This document shows positions 44,016-57,609 of a stretch of DNA of 64,000 bases, piece after piece. The notes beneath the pieces are model-generated. The model did not search any database. It had not been told where the DNA came from and saw only the letters and a list, made by a program, of their open reading frames with translations. Position 1 is the stretch's first letter, and every line of letters starts with the position of its first letter. Origin of the DNA: Lecanicillium sp. G3 (taxonomy: Eukaryota > Ascomycota > Sordariomycetes > Hypocreales > Cordycipitaceae); the NCBI GenBank assembly GCA_037575805.1, contig JAZHPD010000091.1:19303-83302 (forward strand), in the 5' to 3' direction. The position numbers and the translations under genes are program-made.

Positions 44016-44535
44016 AAACCAAACATCATCACATATTCTTGTATATACGGAAGAAGAACGATACAGGTATACACACACATTTGGAAAACGCGAATAGAGC
44101 ATCTCCCCCATTGCCAGATTTATTAGCATCATAGAATCTTTGGGTATAGAATTGGGCACGGCATAAATGAACGAATACCAGCATTTTTACAATTGATATC
44201 AGGACATTATCATAATCTCTTCGTATATTTTGGTTACACTGTACAAGAAAAAACCCAAATGCAAATGCTTGCTCTCCCTCTCACGTTTTCGCTCTCCCAT
44301 CTACTCCCTCGCCTAATGTAAAAGCATTAAAAATAAAAAGCAAGTCCTGGCGTATAGGACGTGGCCACATGGATATTTTCGTTTTTGTTATGCTCCGCAT
44401 CATAACATTAAACATTTTTCCAGAAAAAAAATCCTCTGATTTGCGGTAGCAAGAACGCCAGCCATGCAGGCAATAAACACTATGTCAAGAAAAAATCCAA
44501 TATAACGCCCTAATCGTGCATCACCTTGAGGATCA
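44016..44535. other. Convergent 3' intergenic region ABCA / phytochrome
   Basis: 520 bp, AT-rich, between the stop codons of two convergent genes; no gene seen. Confidence 0.5.
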
Positions 44536-47500
44536 TCAAGAGGCTTCGTCTCCAGTGCCAGCTTGCTCGTTGCCAGAGGTGCGACTGCAGAACCAACCTC
44601 CCGCTTCCCACTGTCCCGGCTGATAGACTTCGCTGTTTCGTGTCGCGTCATTTTCGATGCCGTCCATGAGCACGCTCAGTCGCTTGAAGTCAATCGGCTT
44701 CAGGATCCAGACGTCGAACCCGGCGTCAACATATTTGTGTCGCTCCTCCTCAACCAGCGACGCCGAGACGGCGATAATAGGAACTCGGCCATTATGAACG
44801 GCGATCGGCGAGTTTCCGGCCTGCTCGGAATTCTTTTCCATGGAACGAATCGTCGTCGTGCTAGTTAGACCATCCACAATGGGCATCTATTTCGTGAGTT
44901 TTTGCTCAGCCAACCGCAAAATGATGGATAAGCTCACCTGCATGTCCATGAGAATGACGTCTACTTCTGCAGCCGTAGACTCGAACAAAGTAGCACAGTC
45001 TTGACCGTTGACAGCATGAGCTACTGTATGGCCCAGTTTCTCTAACCGCTTTCGTAAGATTTTCAAGTTAATCGGGTCGTCTTCTGCTATCAAAACTCGT
45101 AAGGGCCGCTCCGGCATAGCCAAACTTTCACTTCGAGGTCGCCCAAACTGGCTCCCGATTTCAACCAATTTCCCAGGCGACTTGACGGGACTCGGCGCCG
45201 CAACCGGAGCGCCATACTCATCAGGTATCTTGACAGCCTTGACAGGAGTCTTGGAATCTTGGACAGGAACACCGCCCGATTCAATAGATGCTGACGACCC
45301 CACCGCCTTGTGTCTTGATTGTTTTGGGGACGCCCTGCCAGCTGACTTGCTGGAGCGGGAGGGCGGAAGTCGTGCACTGTTCTTGGATTGCTGCTTCGGG
45401 ATGACGTCTTCGGTGTCCTTGTCATGCCTGGCCAGGGGAGTTTGAATGGCATTGATGAGTCTGTCTGTGTCACTTTTACCACTTTCGTGGCTACCGTGAC
45501 TACCCTGGCTGCCGCTTCGGCGACTGTCGCTTCCCGCACTCCTGTTTCGCAATGTAGGCACGTTCGAGCCTGACCCCTTCTTAACCAAGGTGATTTCTGC
45601 CCCGGGACCATCAGGTTCCCGCGAGGCCCGTTTCAAGCTATGACTGGTTGACCTCTCGGTCCTTTCAGGTGGAACTTCGCTGTCCGGCAACAAGAATGGC
45701 AACTGGATGACGAAACGGGATCCCCTGCCGACTTCAGAAGACAATCGGAGCTGGCCATTCATGTTTCGTATGATCCTGCCAACTACGGCAAGGCCAAGGC
45801 CGAGAGTACGAGATTGTTCGGTTCCGTCTCCTCGGTTTGGTGACTCTCCGGTGTCTGATATGGTGGCACTAACTTGCTCGAGATCACGGAAAAGCGCGTC
45901 GAGTTGACGCGGGCTCATTCCTGAACCGGTATCCGTGATCTCGAATTCAACAGTAACTTGCCTGCCTTCGATCTCAGTAACGACAGCGTTGATTTTGATA
46001 GAGCCTTCCGTTGTGTGCTTGATTGCGTTGGCAGTCACATTCGATATAGCCTGTCGTACGCGACGTGTATCGCCATGGACGAATTTCGGCAGTCCAGGAT
46101 GCAATACTACCTCGTAATCCAGCTTCTTCCTGTCTGCATCGGTTTTGAAAGCATCAGTTGCCTCCTGTATACATGATTCAAGATCGAACACTTCATCTTG
46201 GATTAAACTCTGACCCTCCTCCGCCTTCGTAAGATCCAAAAGGTCGTTGATGACGTAGATTAGTGATTTTGAGGCAGAATGTGATCGAAGCAGGTTGTCT
46301 CTTGTTTCGCTGTCAAGATTGCCTTCGAGCGCGATTTCCAGGTAGTTGATGATTGCGTTCAAGGGAGTTCGAACTTCATGCGCAGAATTTGCCAGGAGCA
46401 GTCGCGTGAGCTTGGAGTTTTGTATAGCTGCTTCCTTTTGCCTCCAAATCTCGATGAACTTTCCGTACACGAGACACAGGACTGAGGCGGTCTCGACTTG
46501 CTCTTCGTCCCATTCACGACATTTGCCGAGGACAGTCTCATTCCAGACCTTGAAGCTCGCTCTTGGTTCGAGGTACGCGGCGGTTCCCTCTCTGATACGC
46601 TTCTCATATGGATTCCCGGCCCATTTGACTTCCTTCACCTGGCCCTTGCGGAAGAAGACAATAAAGTCGTGGCCACCGACACTAAGGGGAACGTAAAGAA
46701 ATCCGGCAATGTAATGAAATCCCGGAGCGTATCTCAGATCAGGGAAGTCCATTCGAATATCCTGTGAGGCTAGTACTGAAGTTACTCTGCGCATTCGGAG
46801 ATATTCCAATAGTGCCAAAGCTTCTTGGCTGTGGTCCATGATGCCCAAGATCTTGGTCTCGTCCTTGATGGAGAGCAGGCCGCAGTCGGCGTCGAAGAGT
46901 TTCAAAAGATCGTCGGAGGACGCCACAATGTAGCCCGAGGGGTTTTTATCCGTTGGCGACGTGTTGATGAGCTTGCGTGCTTGTAGGCGAGAGGCGTACG
47001 ATAGACGCTCGATGTTCCTAGACGCCGTTTCGCCGATTAAACGGCAGAGCTTGCGAACTGGAAATGACACTCGCATACCATGCTCTCCGTAAGAGTGGCA
47101 TGCTATCAGTCCCCAGAGCTCGTTGAAGGCGTTGACTGAAATGGACATTGAAGACCGAACCTCCATATTTCCCAAGTATTTGATGTGAATGGGAGACATG
47201 GCTCGGAGGTAGGCGTGCGTCATATCCAAAGGAACATCGAGATCTTGCTGTGAGCGGCAAACGATTCTGGCAGTGGGCAGATCGCGATCATACAGCAGTC
47301 GAACTTTGTTCACTTTGTAGAGCTCGCGCGCCTGCCGTGGGATATCTGAGGCAGGGAAGTGCAGTCCCTTGTATAAATCGAGAGTCCGAGACGTGTCGAC
47401 CAGTTCAGTGACAACTTTGCCGTTGAAACTGGAATCAAACTGGTAGATCATGATACGATGAAAGCCGGTAAGTTCTTTGACAATGCCAACGAGAATTTTG

Positions 47501-48774
47501 AGAAACATGTCGAGATTCATCGCAGAGGCAAGCTGTTCCTGGACCTGGGATAAAATATCGAATACCTGCATGGCGCCTTGCTCTCCCCGTCTTTTTCGAG
47601 CACTGCGCAAAATGCGAAGGGGTTTGCTAAGAACCTCGGTGCTTTCTTGTAGATCCTGTTTGGTGGGGTTGCTCTCAAGTGTGTCGGTCGGCAGGTCGGG
47701 CGTGATTTCATTGGGCGGTCGTAGCGGGTGTTGTATGTCATCGTCGAGCTCGAATTCACATATTATCAAGTCTGGATGCGCAGCATTTATATGGATAGCG
47801 CACCAGAGCTTGATAGATCTTCCTAACTTGGGGTGGCGAATAGAAATACTGAAGATTTCGGGTCCATTGATGGCGGGGTCGGCGTCTTCATCTTTGACAA
47901 AGTCGATGTGGTCAAGGAGGTTATCTTGTTGGTCATCGGTTAGAATGTCCAAAAGGTTGTTTAAGCGGAAAAGTGATCGTGGCGAGTAACCGAGGAAGCG
48001 TTTGGAGTTTTCGCTGACATATCGGACGAGGAAATTGCCATCTGTTTCTTCCTGCATAGCTAACAGGCAGCCAAAGCCTTGCACAGCACCAGGGGTGTGA
48101 ATGGGTTCGTCTTCGCATTGTTGGAGCACACCGTCTCGCCCCGTGATAATGGCATGGCCTTCATCGGTTTCGACATGGGTAAAGCGGGTGGTGACGAGAG
48201 GAACGTCTGTAGAGGACTGCGCGTCGGATATCTGCGAGGACAGATCGACATGATCCTGCATATCACGTCGACCCAGTGCGCCAGACTCTAAGCTACTCAC
48301 CTCGGATCCGGCGATATCAAGCGGCACTGGCCCCGAGGACGGAGCATGGCGGGAGCTGTCAGCCCGGGCACTTGGGTTGAGTTCCACGGATGCTCTGGAG
48401 CGCCCTCTGGCCCGATCGACCGGCGACATGGGAGAGCGCGAAGGTGGTATTGAGTTGGAGAGGGTGTCTATGGTCGTACCACTCGATCGTCCAACAGGTG
48501 TACCGCCCGGGTATGGGTTGCGAGAGGCATGATCGTCGGCGTCTGACTTGCTCGACTTGTCGACGCTCACGACAGAACGAATAGGGAAAACGAGGTCGCT
48601 GACTTCGGTTGGCAGAAGCGAAGCCGGCAAACGAGTCGGAAGGCACGCTCGGCGAAGTCGCAGCCTCGCGGCTCTGGTCGTGAGGGGTCTGGGAGGCGGG
48701 ATCGCGATCCGGGCTGAGGGGCTGCGACGAACGCTGTTGGCCGCGACTGGTGTTGCTGTCTGGCTGGCCATCAT
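44536..48774 (-). CDS. Fungal phytochrome: hybrid photosensory histidine kinase
   Basis: Red/far-red (and possibly temperature) sensor: bilin-binding hybrid histidine kinase feeding a phosphorelay, of the FphA/PHY type. Exons are 48774-44938 and 44886-44536 (51-nt intron), about 1395 aa from this ATG. The order is: disordered N-terminus; PAS with the bilin-attachment Cys before it ('QQCEDEPIHTPGAVQGFG', Cys220); GAF with 'FPASDIPRQAREL' and 'MSPIHIKYLGNM'; PHY with the tongue motif 'PRASF'; HisKA with phospho-acceptor His799 ('NSAHEVRTPLNAI'); HATPase with 'NAIKHT', 'DTGSGM' and 'LGLGLAVVG'; and a receiver with 'IAEDDPINLKILRKRLEKLG', Asp1277 ('LMDMQMPIVDG') and 'LKPIDF'. The intron falls two codons after Asp1277. 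The N-terminus is doubtful: an ATG at 48802 in another frame gives a more protein-like Ser/Pro/Asp-rich start (see findings). Confidence 0.93.
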
Positions 48775-48802
48775 CGGCTCGGCCGGCTCGCGGGCTACTC
48801 AT

Positions 48803-49747
48803 CCTGCGGACAAGGCTTACGGCGCGAAGCTACAGTGAAGAGTAGCTATACGGAGGTTGTCGAAATCATACAAGTAAAACGAAGAAAAGTCATGACGGAA
48901 GAGACTGGAATCTGTGTTGCGGTGCGGTGCGCCAGGCAAGGCCACAGGTGGGGGGGTGCAGCGTTGGAGCTAGTTAACACGGTAAAATCGCATTCGAAGG
49001 CGGGGACAGGCAGCCCAAGCGGAAACGATGAATAAAGCGCTTTCCGGGGGTAGTTGATAAAACGGACTTGCTAGATTTTGTGACGGAGTTGATGCATTGA
49101 AAAGGGGTTGGTCGAGGTCGCAGTGCAGGCAAGGCAACGAGTGTTGCGTAGATGGGAAATACCAGAATTGAAGTGAGGAGACGGCCGTTTCCTTCATGGC
49201 GGAAATTGCCACGGGACGTAACTAACGTATAGAAGGCAGGTACACAACCAGCTGCCCCAGTATCTCCAATCGTTCATTACTGCCCAAATAAAAGTATCTT
49301 GCTTGCTGCCTACTATTTACTGCCTACGCAACTCAGCTTTTCATTTAAGCTCTGGGGAAAAAAGCACTGTCGAGTAAGGAAGGTGGGGTCGTTGGAGGCT
49401 CCAGGCCGTTTCGGTTTCTGCCGTCGCCGATGACTGATGACTGACAAACAGCCTGCCGGTATTCCCACGACCCTTTTTTCATCTTTTCTTTTGTCCTGTT
49501 TGACACAGTTATTTCAAAGTATAATTCGCGAAATTTTCAACCGCACATTTCAATGCAAATCTATAGTCACGTTCAACAGCCTGATATCCTCTCTCCGTTC
49601 AGAACGACGGGTTTCTCCACAAATTACCGGCACGTTTGCTCCGGACTGTCGATCCCGATGCATACAGCAGAGCCTCCATCCATTCATCCATCCATTCATG
49701 CAAACGGCATCGCGCCCATATACACGCTCAAGATTGGTTTCCGCCAC
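48803..49747. other. Intergenic: phytochrome promoter and leader
   Basis: 945 bp between the phytochrome start and the stop of the histidine-phosphatase gene on the same strand. Other open frames here are short and look like shadows. No gene is supported. Confidence 0.5.
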
Positions 49748-50566
49748 TCAGCTACTTTCGTTCTTCGGCACTTTTAGAACCGGCACAATCCATTTCTCAA
49801 CCTCTGCGCGTGTAACCAGCTGCTCTTTATGACTTGGAGGGTGGCCGCTGCGCCCTCGCCGCTGCCAGCTCTCGTCGGTTTCGCGCAGCGTCGCGTTCTC
49901 ATCAATCCCGGTGGCATCTGAAAACTGATACGATCGATATTCGCAGTTCGTCCAAGTCGACCCTACGCAGAGCGGTTATCCTGTCAGCTCCATTCTAGCG
50001 GAAATACGCGCTCCACTGCACTGTGACTTACGGCGCTGCAACGACAGGCCCTGCCAGTCCTCTGTGAGGAAATGCAGTACTCCTCCGTGTGAGACTACAA
50101 CGATGTGGTCATTTCCATGGCCGGCTAGATCTCGAAGTGCCCGGCGCGACTGCTGAGTGCGGTGCAACAGCTTGTCCCACCGCGGTTCGAACTCGCTTGT
50201 CGATCCCTTATTATTCCACTCTTTGCGCACCTTGCTCAAGTCCACTTGCGATTCAAACTCCTGGTATAAGTCCTCCAAACTCGAGCCGATATCGTTGGGT
50301 GCGTCAGACGTCTCTTGCACGATATCCCACGCATGCACCTGCAATCCTACAGGTGACGCGACGGCTCCAATCGCCGTCTGAAGAGCCCGTCGCATTGGTG
50401 AAGAGATTACATGCTTGACTCGTTCGTAGTATGGAAATGAAGCTCGAAAACTTTCACATTGTGTTTCTCCATATGATGTAAGACCAGGATCAACGAGAGC
50501 CTCGGTTCCAGCTGACGCATTGTGAGCACCCTGCGCATGGCGCACGAAATGAATTGTCGGGGGCAT
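49748..50566 (-). CDS. Histidine phosphatase (phosphoglycerate-mutase-like) family protein
   Basis: Predicted phosphohydrolase of branch 1 of the histidine phosphatase superfamily, likely cytosolic, 249 aa. Exons are 50566-50032 and 49962-49748, with a 69-nt intron (GTAAGT...CGTAG). The phosphate-accepting His is in 'IHFVRHAQGAHN' (RHA in place of the usual RHG). A second conserved Arg lies in 'SSPMRRALQTA' and the second catalytic His in 'VVVSHGGVLHFL'. Exon 2 adds 'RSTWTNCEYRSYQFSD', a C-terminal pattern seen in fungal members, and a tail with 'KEQLVTRAEVEKWIVPVL'. The start is the ATG at 50566, the frame upstream having only a TTG. The substrate is not predictable: family members act on sugar phosphates, phosphoproteins or nucleotides. 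No gene follows for 13 kb to the right. Confidence 0.92.
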
Positions 50567-52180
50567 GATTGACTGAACTTGAGAAGACAAATGTATAAGC
50601 CAAGTCTTATTTTGCAAAATGCATTTGGCAGATGCTATTTGAGTGCAGTTCCACCAAACGACCGGTGTGACTCAGCTGCAGTCGTGTAGCAGCCTGAATC
50701 GGGTCATCAATCTCTCCTGTAGCCAAATCCTGCATATGAGCACATATTCTGCTGTATTTTTTAAGAAAACGAAATCAATACATCTCAAAAACCAGAAATT
50801 TGGATATTAGGAGCCTGTCGATGAAGCGTTTCGTACGGGCTCGTCTGCCGACATGCCAGTTGGGGATTGTCGACAGCTGGGGGCATCTGCACATGAGGGC
50901 GCCGTGTTCCAAATGTTCTGGAAGACATTACCAATAACTACTTAGCTTTCACACCCACTTGGTTCACTCCACGGTCGCAAGCTGGTGCAATGGGATACTT
51001 CGCAGGCTATCAAGCTTGCTTCACGATGCAAGCATTGAACATCAGTAAGCCTCCTTGAGCTGTCGTCCGTTTGTCTTTCTCCCTCCTTCAACTCGCTTTA
51101 TCCATAGCGTCAGTTAGACTATTTGGAATTTTTGTTGTAGATGTTCCGTCAGGGTCGTAACTAACATCATTATTTCACGGTTCTGTATCCCAAGCTTCAA
51201 CTGGGGAGGTGTGATGATGCTCGTGACCGGCCGGTTCAGGGCATCGACTAAAACCTCTCAAAGAAGGATGCCAGTTAGTGAGAGCCTTCATGATTTAAAA
51301 AGTCACGTATTATCCCACGCATCCGTACATATATAGCCAATATCATGAACACACTTATGCCGTCGTAGACGCCTACCCTATCCTCCAAGGGACAACACAG
51401 GGCTGCGAATTTGTAGGACATATCACATTGCAATCATCATAGAATCCCCTAGGTGGATTCAACCATAACAGACTTTCCTGTGGCTTCAATGCATCGCATA
51501 GCCAACAGCCCGACTGTGTGCGTTGCTAGACGTCTGCGATGCTTTCATAATGGAAGACGGTCAATACCCACCTGCGCTATGGCTGGCAGAGAAGTGCTCA
51601 GCTAGCATTCTAGCAATCATGGGATGATTTACAGTATTTTCTATCACCGGGGATACTTTGATTCGTGTTAAGCACTTCGTATCAAGGCACTGAGAGAGGT
51701 TGAGAACAGTGATGAAACATGATCAGCCTTCATTTTGAGACGACTGTGGGCGAATAAACCGGCGATAGTGCTGAATCTGACAACGCCGAACACCAATTCT
51801 AGAATGATGTTTTGCTTTCTTATAGAATAAATGGCGGTTCTCCCTGTCTTGGGTTGCCACCGTTATGGTCCATGTGTACCTATTTGGGTGCCCGTATGCA
51901 CCAAAACGATTGTTTCTATAACTCTTGGATCTGTTAGTTGAAATATTTTTCGTAGGCCCCTGGAAATACGGTCTTTAGGATGCTAGTTTAGGCGAGGAAT
52001 TGTATCTGGGATTATAATACCAAGGTCAAAGTCTTCCGGTGAGATCAATGTACTGATATGCCGTAATATATCATTACCAGGTACCGTTATGTTTTATCAT
52101 ACGACATCAATATTAGCAAGTCAAGTACTTTGGGAGCGGCTGCAGCTTAGGTAAAGAACTTCGACCGTTGAGATGTGCCT
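50567..52180. other. Gene-free region A
   Basis: No reading frame of protein-like character. Moderately AT-rich. One short stretch at about 50989-51042 (an ATG followed by about 18 codons and a GTAAGC donor) looks exon-like, but I could not find continuing exons. Confidence 0.45.
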
Positions 52181-52730
52181 ACAACTGGTACTCAACTCTT
52201 CCAGGATATCAAGACATCTCAGAGTCAACTACCAGCGGCGAGCCTAGTTTGTTCTATGCCAGAGCGAAAACACCCAAGCCAATGGAGAAACTGGCAGAGA
52301 TGTCGATACTATACCAAGACAACGAGTGCCCGGATATAGAAGCTGGCAGATCACATCTACGATTTTCACAGATCACGTTCACGTCCAATCTACGCGTATA
52401 CTCACGACTTTTGGGTCCTGCACATTCATGCCAAGCAAAGCACAGCGCTGCACGCACCGCCTCGCAGCACAGCGGCTGCAAGTCGACAACTCGTGTCTCA
52501 TTCTCGCGTCTTGCAGCGCGGCATGCGAATCGGCGTACCGTTGCTCCCAGGCCCAGGGGAATGGCGGCGACCAGAAAATACACACAAACTTGTCCCCAAC
52601 GTCACGCGACGTCATGCTCCAAGCCGATCACTCGGCCCGAGTGTGGTTGTGTGGTGGTTAGAAAAGGAGTCGCGGTGAAGGCGGACACGGCCCAGGAAGA
52701 TTGGAGCCAGCCCAGACGCGAGTCGGATGG

Positions 52731-52757
52731 GCGCTGCGGCGCTGCGGCGCTGCGCTG
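52731..52757. repeat. Short GC-rich tandem (GCGCTGCG-like)
   Basis: The unit gcgctgcg(g) repeats about three times in a row. Noted only as a local low-complexity element. Confidence 0.6.
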
Positions 52758-55700
52758 CCACCTCGCACCATACTCAGAAATGCAGTTCCGCCAGAGGCTG
52801 TGCGGCAAGCAGATCTTCACGCGTCGTGTATGAATGCGGCTAGGGAGCTTGTCAGGAAGTGTGGCAGGAAAGAACTCGAGCCAGCCCCCGACTCCGGAGA
52901 GAAAACTTTTTCTCGGTTGCAAAGTAAGCGTCATTCGCGGCGGTGGAAGAATTATTTTTGCTAGCGATAAGGGTATCTCTGTCCCATTTTGGCGTGTCTA
53001 ATTTATTGCTGTAACTATGGTAGTGGAGCCGAGCCTGGCAGCTGGCAGTGGTGGCTGGCTGGCAAGCGAGCCTTTGGCGATGCGCAAACGTATGCCTTTG
53101 CTCTGGCTTCACGATTCTTCAACGCCGGTAGCCTGGTCTGAATCCTTTGAAACTGCATCGGACCGTGGGCTGGTACGGCCTTGTCAGATTTTGGGATTGA
53201 GCTGACCATCCGTCTAGCCTGCCAGTAAGTCATCCTCCCGCTGCAGCACCTTGTCGCAAAGCCCTTACGCCTCGCCAGGATGCTGTCAGTCTCGGCGGAC
53301 CCTTGGCGCTGCATAATAACATCCATACTGGACTTGTCCCGATGAACACGGAGTACCTCCTTAGGGAAACCCTTATTATTGCCCAGTATGACAGCCCCGC
53401 GCACTCCCAAGCTGCCGGTCGACGGAACTTACCATCCCCATCCGCCCCAAGTTCGGAAGGCTGGAGACGAGTCCGCGCAGGGATGCCTGACTGACAATGG
53501 CTCGCCGGCGCATCGGTGAGGCTCAGAAAAAGCATTGAGAGACGCCTGGCTCGAGCAGAAGAGACGGGCCGAAGCTGTTATCAGCAAGTATCGACGAGGG
53601 CCCTGTCTTGCGGCAAATGATCGATACAACTAGCGACGAGCTACGGAGTACATGAGCACAGCGTGAGAGGTCTGCCACCCATCCCACCATTCCCCTGCTG
53701 AGCATGCAGCGCGCCACGTTATCCACCACAGGCCGGTTGAAAATTTCATTCTGCTGATGGCTGCACCGATGCTGTAAAACGTTAGTGCGGCGCCTGGGCC
53801 AAATGCTGGCCCTTCAGGACAAAACGCTCTGCTGTGGACTCGTGGAGGCCGGACCATATTTCGCAATTCATGAGACGCCAATCACCAGCTTGCATAATGC
53901 GCCGGGTCTAACTGCTGCCACTTGTCCCAACAACTTGACAGAAGCGGCTCGCAGTGCGCGACTGCATCTGTCGTTGGTGGCAAGCATCTCAGTTTTGGCC
54001 AAAAACGCTGCAAACAGGGGAAGACCTGGAGCGTGTGCCCTGCAGAGAATAATTTCTAGCGCCCGGTAGGTTGCTCATCGACATCGAACATCCCTACAAG
54101 TATACCAGCTGTTTATTGGTCAAGCCTCGATAGCGAAAACCCCCTGCCGGAAAGGAAACTATACAGCAATTCACATCACCTCTGCTCGTGAACTGCATCA
54201 GTAGAGGCTGCGCAGCTCGTAAACTGCCTCTTGTCAATTGCCTTTGTCCGACTCTTGCCTACGCTCTCAGGAAGCTGCTGTCGCCCTGTCAGCACTCTGT
54301 CGACTTTCTAGAATGCTGGGTGGAACAGACTGCTTGGCCTCACCACATGCGGACTAGCACTGAGAGCCAGGATGTCGATGGCCCAGTTATTCCTATGGGT
54401 CTGTCGACAATTTCCGATCCATTTTCGACTGGCTGGTGAGGTCGCAGAACCTGGCGGTTGTGCTGCCTCACGGCGCCCATTGCTTCTTGCCGGTCTATTT
54501 GTGTCTTTCGGTCTCCCACCGAGACTTGGTTTTGTTTGATATTGGCAAGCGTTCGCGCCTTACAAGTACACGACACAGGAAGGATGCTCGGTCCTGACTG
54601 GCCCAGCACTATCCACGCGCCGTTGTATGACTGCTCATTACGTGGAGTCCTCATTAGCCAAGGCTTAGGTAAAGGGTCGCTCACATCACGGGGAGCTGGG
54701 CTGGGGTCCCCTTTTGGCTTGCACTGATCCTGGAGAAACAATCTGGGGTGTGCATGGGATTGCCTCGATGGCATAGCCGTCATGTCATGCGCACCGGCGG
54801 CGTAAGGAGGCGTCGCGGTGCAAAAAGGTTGTGCATCTGTTTCCGCAATGACCCGATTCCTAAACCTGATTCGACCAATGCTTCAACCCTGCGACATGGG
54901 ATTGTGGATGCTGGAGTGAATATGCGGCCTGGGCCCCCAGCTGCCAAAGCCGGTTTGGCGACGTGAATACACATGACAAACAGCTTTGAATCTTGTGAGC
55001 CGAGTGTCGACCCGTCATCATTTGACCCTCGAGGGAACGCGTCCAGTTACTGGATTGGAAGGAGCTCAACAGTGTGCCATTTCATTACTGCACACTAGCG
55101 CCGCTGCCGCCCTAGCCTCGGGCCGGGATGATCGGTAAGTTTTATTTGTTGCTGTACCGGTGCGGGTAGCGGTGGGATTTGCTTCTGAGCGGGCTGCCGT
55201 TCGGGCTGGGCTGCATGGCTTCGCATCTGTTATCCTGCGAGGTTAACAGCACCTACCGTAGAGCCCAGCTTGTACATAACAGCAACAATACAGAGCCAGC
55301 TTGGAACCGGGCTCGCCATCATGATCCTGCCACTGCTGCCATCAGGATCGAAAAATTCGACGGACTCATGCATGCAAGCGGAAACAAAACAACCTTGGCT
55401 TCGCAAGTGCCAATAGCCAGCAAATCAACGGCGGTTTCAAGGGTGCCCACAGGCGGCAGTTGCCAAGTGCCTGTGAGGCCAGAAGCTGCCGAATTATCGA
55501 TTCAGGCCCCAATTGGAAACCCGTTAAGAAGAGGGGCCGCATTGCAGCCTCAGTGTCAACATCGGGGCATTTAAGGTAGGGATGACGGATGCATATCCCA
55601 TGTTTGGCGCCTGGTTGCAGTGTGCGGCGGCCAGCTCAGATATGATGCCCATCTAGCATGGATGACTTTGACAATACACCGGCGGCCTTCTATTGGATCA

Positions 55701-57523
55701 GAAACCACTTGCATGATAGACGCAGGTCAGTGGGCAGGAAAGAAGTCGCTGGTTTAGCTGAACTGGTAATGTCAGTTGAGGAGGCAATACGCAGTGTAGC
55801 CTAACCTGCTGCGGCCGAAGCCATGCGCCCCGTCATGGCTTGTTGGATCGGCGTGCGAAGCATGGGCGCCAGGTTTGGTGTCTTGCCAGCCTGCCAGCGT
55901 TGATGGACATCATGCGCAGGGCGGCCTCGCTGCTGTCGACTTGGGATTCTGTGCGGGGCGATGAAATGAACCTTTGTAACATGCGACAGATGCCATGCTG
56001 TCCAATGCTACCTTCGTCGAACACCCTCGTCGGCACCCGCATTGCTGCACTTCAGCCTGCAACCACGGTCGAGTGGACGAGGTGGAAATGGTACACGTCT
56101 CACAAGACCGCCCAGGCTTCAGGGCGGATGCATCCAACGGCACCATCCCATCGATGGAGCAGGGCGATGCAGTTTATTGCCAAGACTGTCCATCGATGTG
56201 TCCATCCCAACTGTCAACGTCGGACGTCTGGTCTTGGTGGATTGCCAGGGTCCTCTTGTGTCTTACTTGGCTGTGAACCCGGCAAAAGGCAGTCAATCAG
56301 CGCCATGCTGACAAGACATTAGCAGCGCCATGTACGAAAATTGGATGCGCAATTCGTCGTTCGGCGTCAAAGGCCGAATTTGCCCTTGGTTATAGACATT
56401 ACCGGGGGGTGGCTGCAGGACGCCGCCTCCAGAATGATGGCACACGAGGCGAGAGCAGCGGAGGCTAGTCTCACCTCGGCCTTGGCAGGCTAGAGAGCAG
56501 GCTAGCACTGCGCAATACCGGTCCTGGCACTCTGGAGCTGAGCTGATGATAGCTGGGCTTACCTGTAACTATTAGATGTGTGCCAACGACCAGGTCAGGC
56601 CAGTTGAACGCTAGCAGGGTAACCCTGTGGCCTGGCGGCAGCCTTCTGCACAATAGTGCTACGAGCTGGTGGTGCGGATGCGACTTGCACGACACTGGAG
56701 GCCAAGACGGGTTGGCATGTGTAGATATTAGCAACAGTGTTGAGTAAGGAGCTGACGGAGGCAGAAACAGCCGTTCCGCCACCGTCGTCAACGTGGATAC
56801 CCCCTCGTAACGGAACGCACACGAAGGGGAGCAACGCTATGCATGGGGGTCAGTATTCCCGGGATCTTTTACGGGATATGGGCATTGGCAACCGGTAGAA
56901 GGGGAACATGCCAGCACGATACAATGTTGCTCCAATAGAGCTCCGAAATGGTTGGAGCGGCACCAAGCCAGGATGCTTCCTACTTCATGGAGCTTGGGAG
57001 AGCCCGGTGCCCGTGTCCAGTGCAAGTTCCGTGAAAGTGCTAAGCTGGCGCCCCCATTTATTATTGAGCAGTGCTGGTAGCATATCATCTGCGCATACGA
57101 GGACGAAAGGAGGTCGTTTCCACAAATTGGCCTCGAGGACCATTGTAGCATCGAGTTCCAGGCATATTGCCCGCTGCTACCTTGTTGCCCATGCTAGGTT
57201 GGGAACGGGCAACGTTGAACTATTGTGGAGTTCTTTTCCTGGAGGGCTTCCTTCTGGCGGTCTCCGTTGCGCGCCCACGCGCCCTGTCTTGCTACTGGTG
57301 GCTTCCCAAGTCGCATGTAACGGGAAGAGGGCAGACAAAGGACCATGTCCGCTCGTCCAGTGGGGTATTTGGAGTGCTTGCTTGCTGTGCGGGCGTGTCC
57401 TCTCTGCAAATTTGAAACTGGAGCCGTGCAGGTCGATGGCCTGGGTACCAAAAGGAAGAGTAACTACCAGCAGGAAAAATTGGAGTATCCGGCGACGAGG
57501 TGAGTTGAGTCGTGGTACCGGTA

Positions 57524-57574
57524 GTAGCACCATCACGACGACGGGGCGCACATCATGGGCACTCGTGGTGCTAC
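57524..57574. repeat. Inverted repeat, 9-bp arms
   Basis: GTAGCACCA at 57524-57532 and TGGTGCTAC at 57566-57574, separated by 33 bases; it lies just left of a second, better hairpin. Confidence 0.55.
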
Positions 57575-57609
57575 AAGCAAGAGACTGGAGCCAAGTGTCG
57601 TGGGAATTG

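Noticed and set aside
48599..48632. 34-nt intron in the phytochrome N-terminus
   Set aside because: Phase would fit, but the donor (GTTTGC) is poor and the length is below the usual minimum; an indel is as likely.
52168..52833. 221-codon plus-strand frame
   Set aside because: Cys/Arg/Ser-rich without motif, and overlapping frames on the other strand are equally long.
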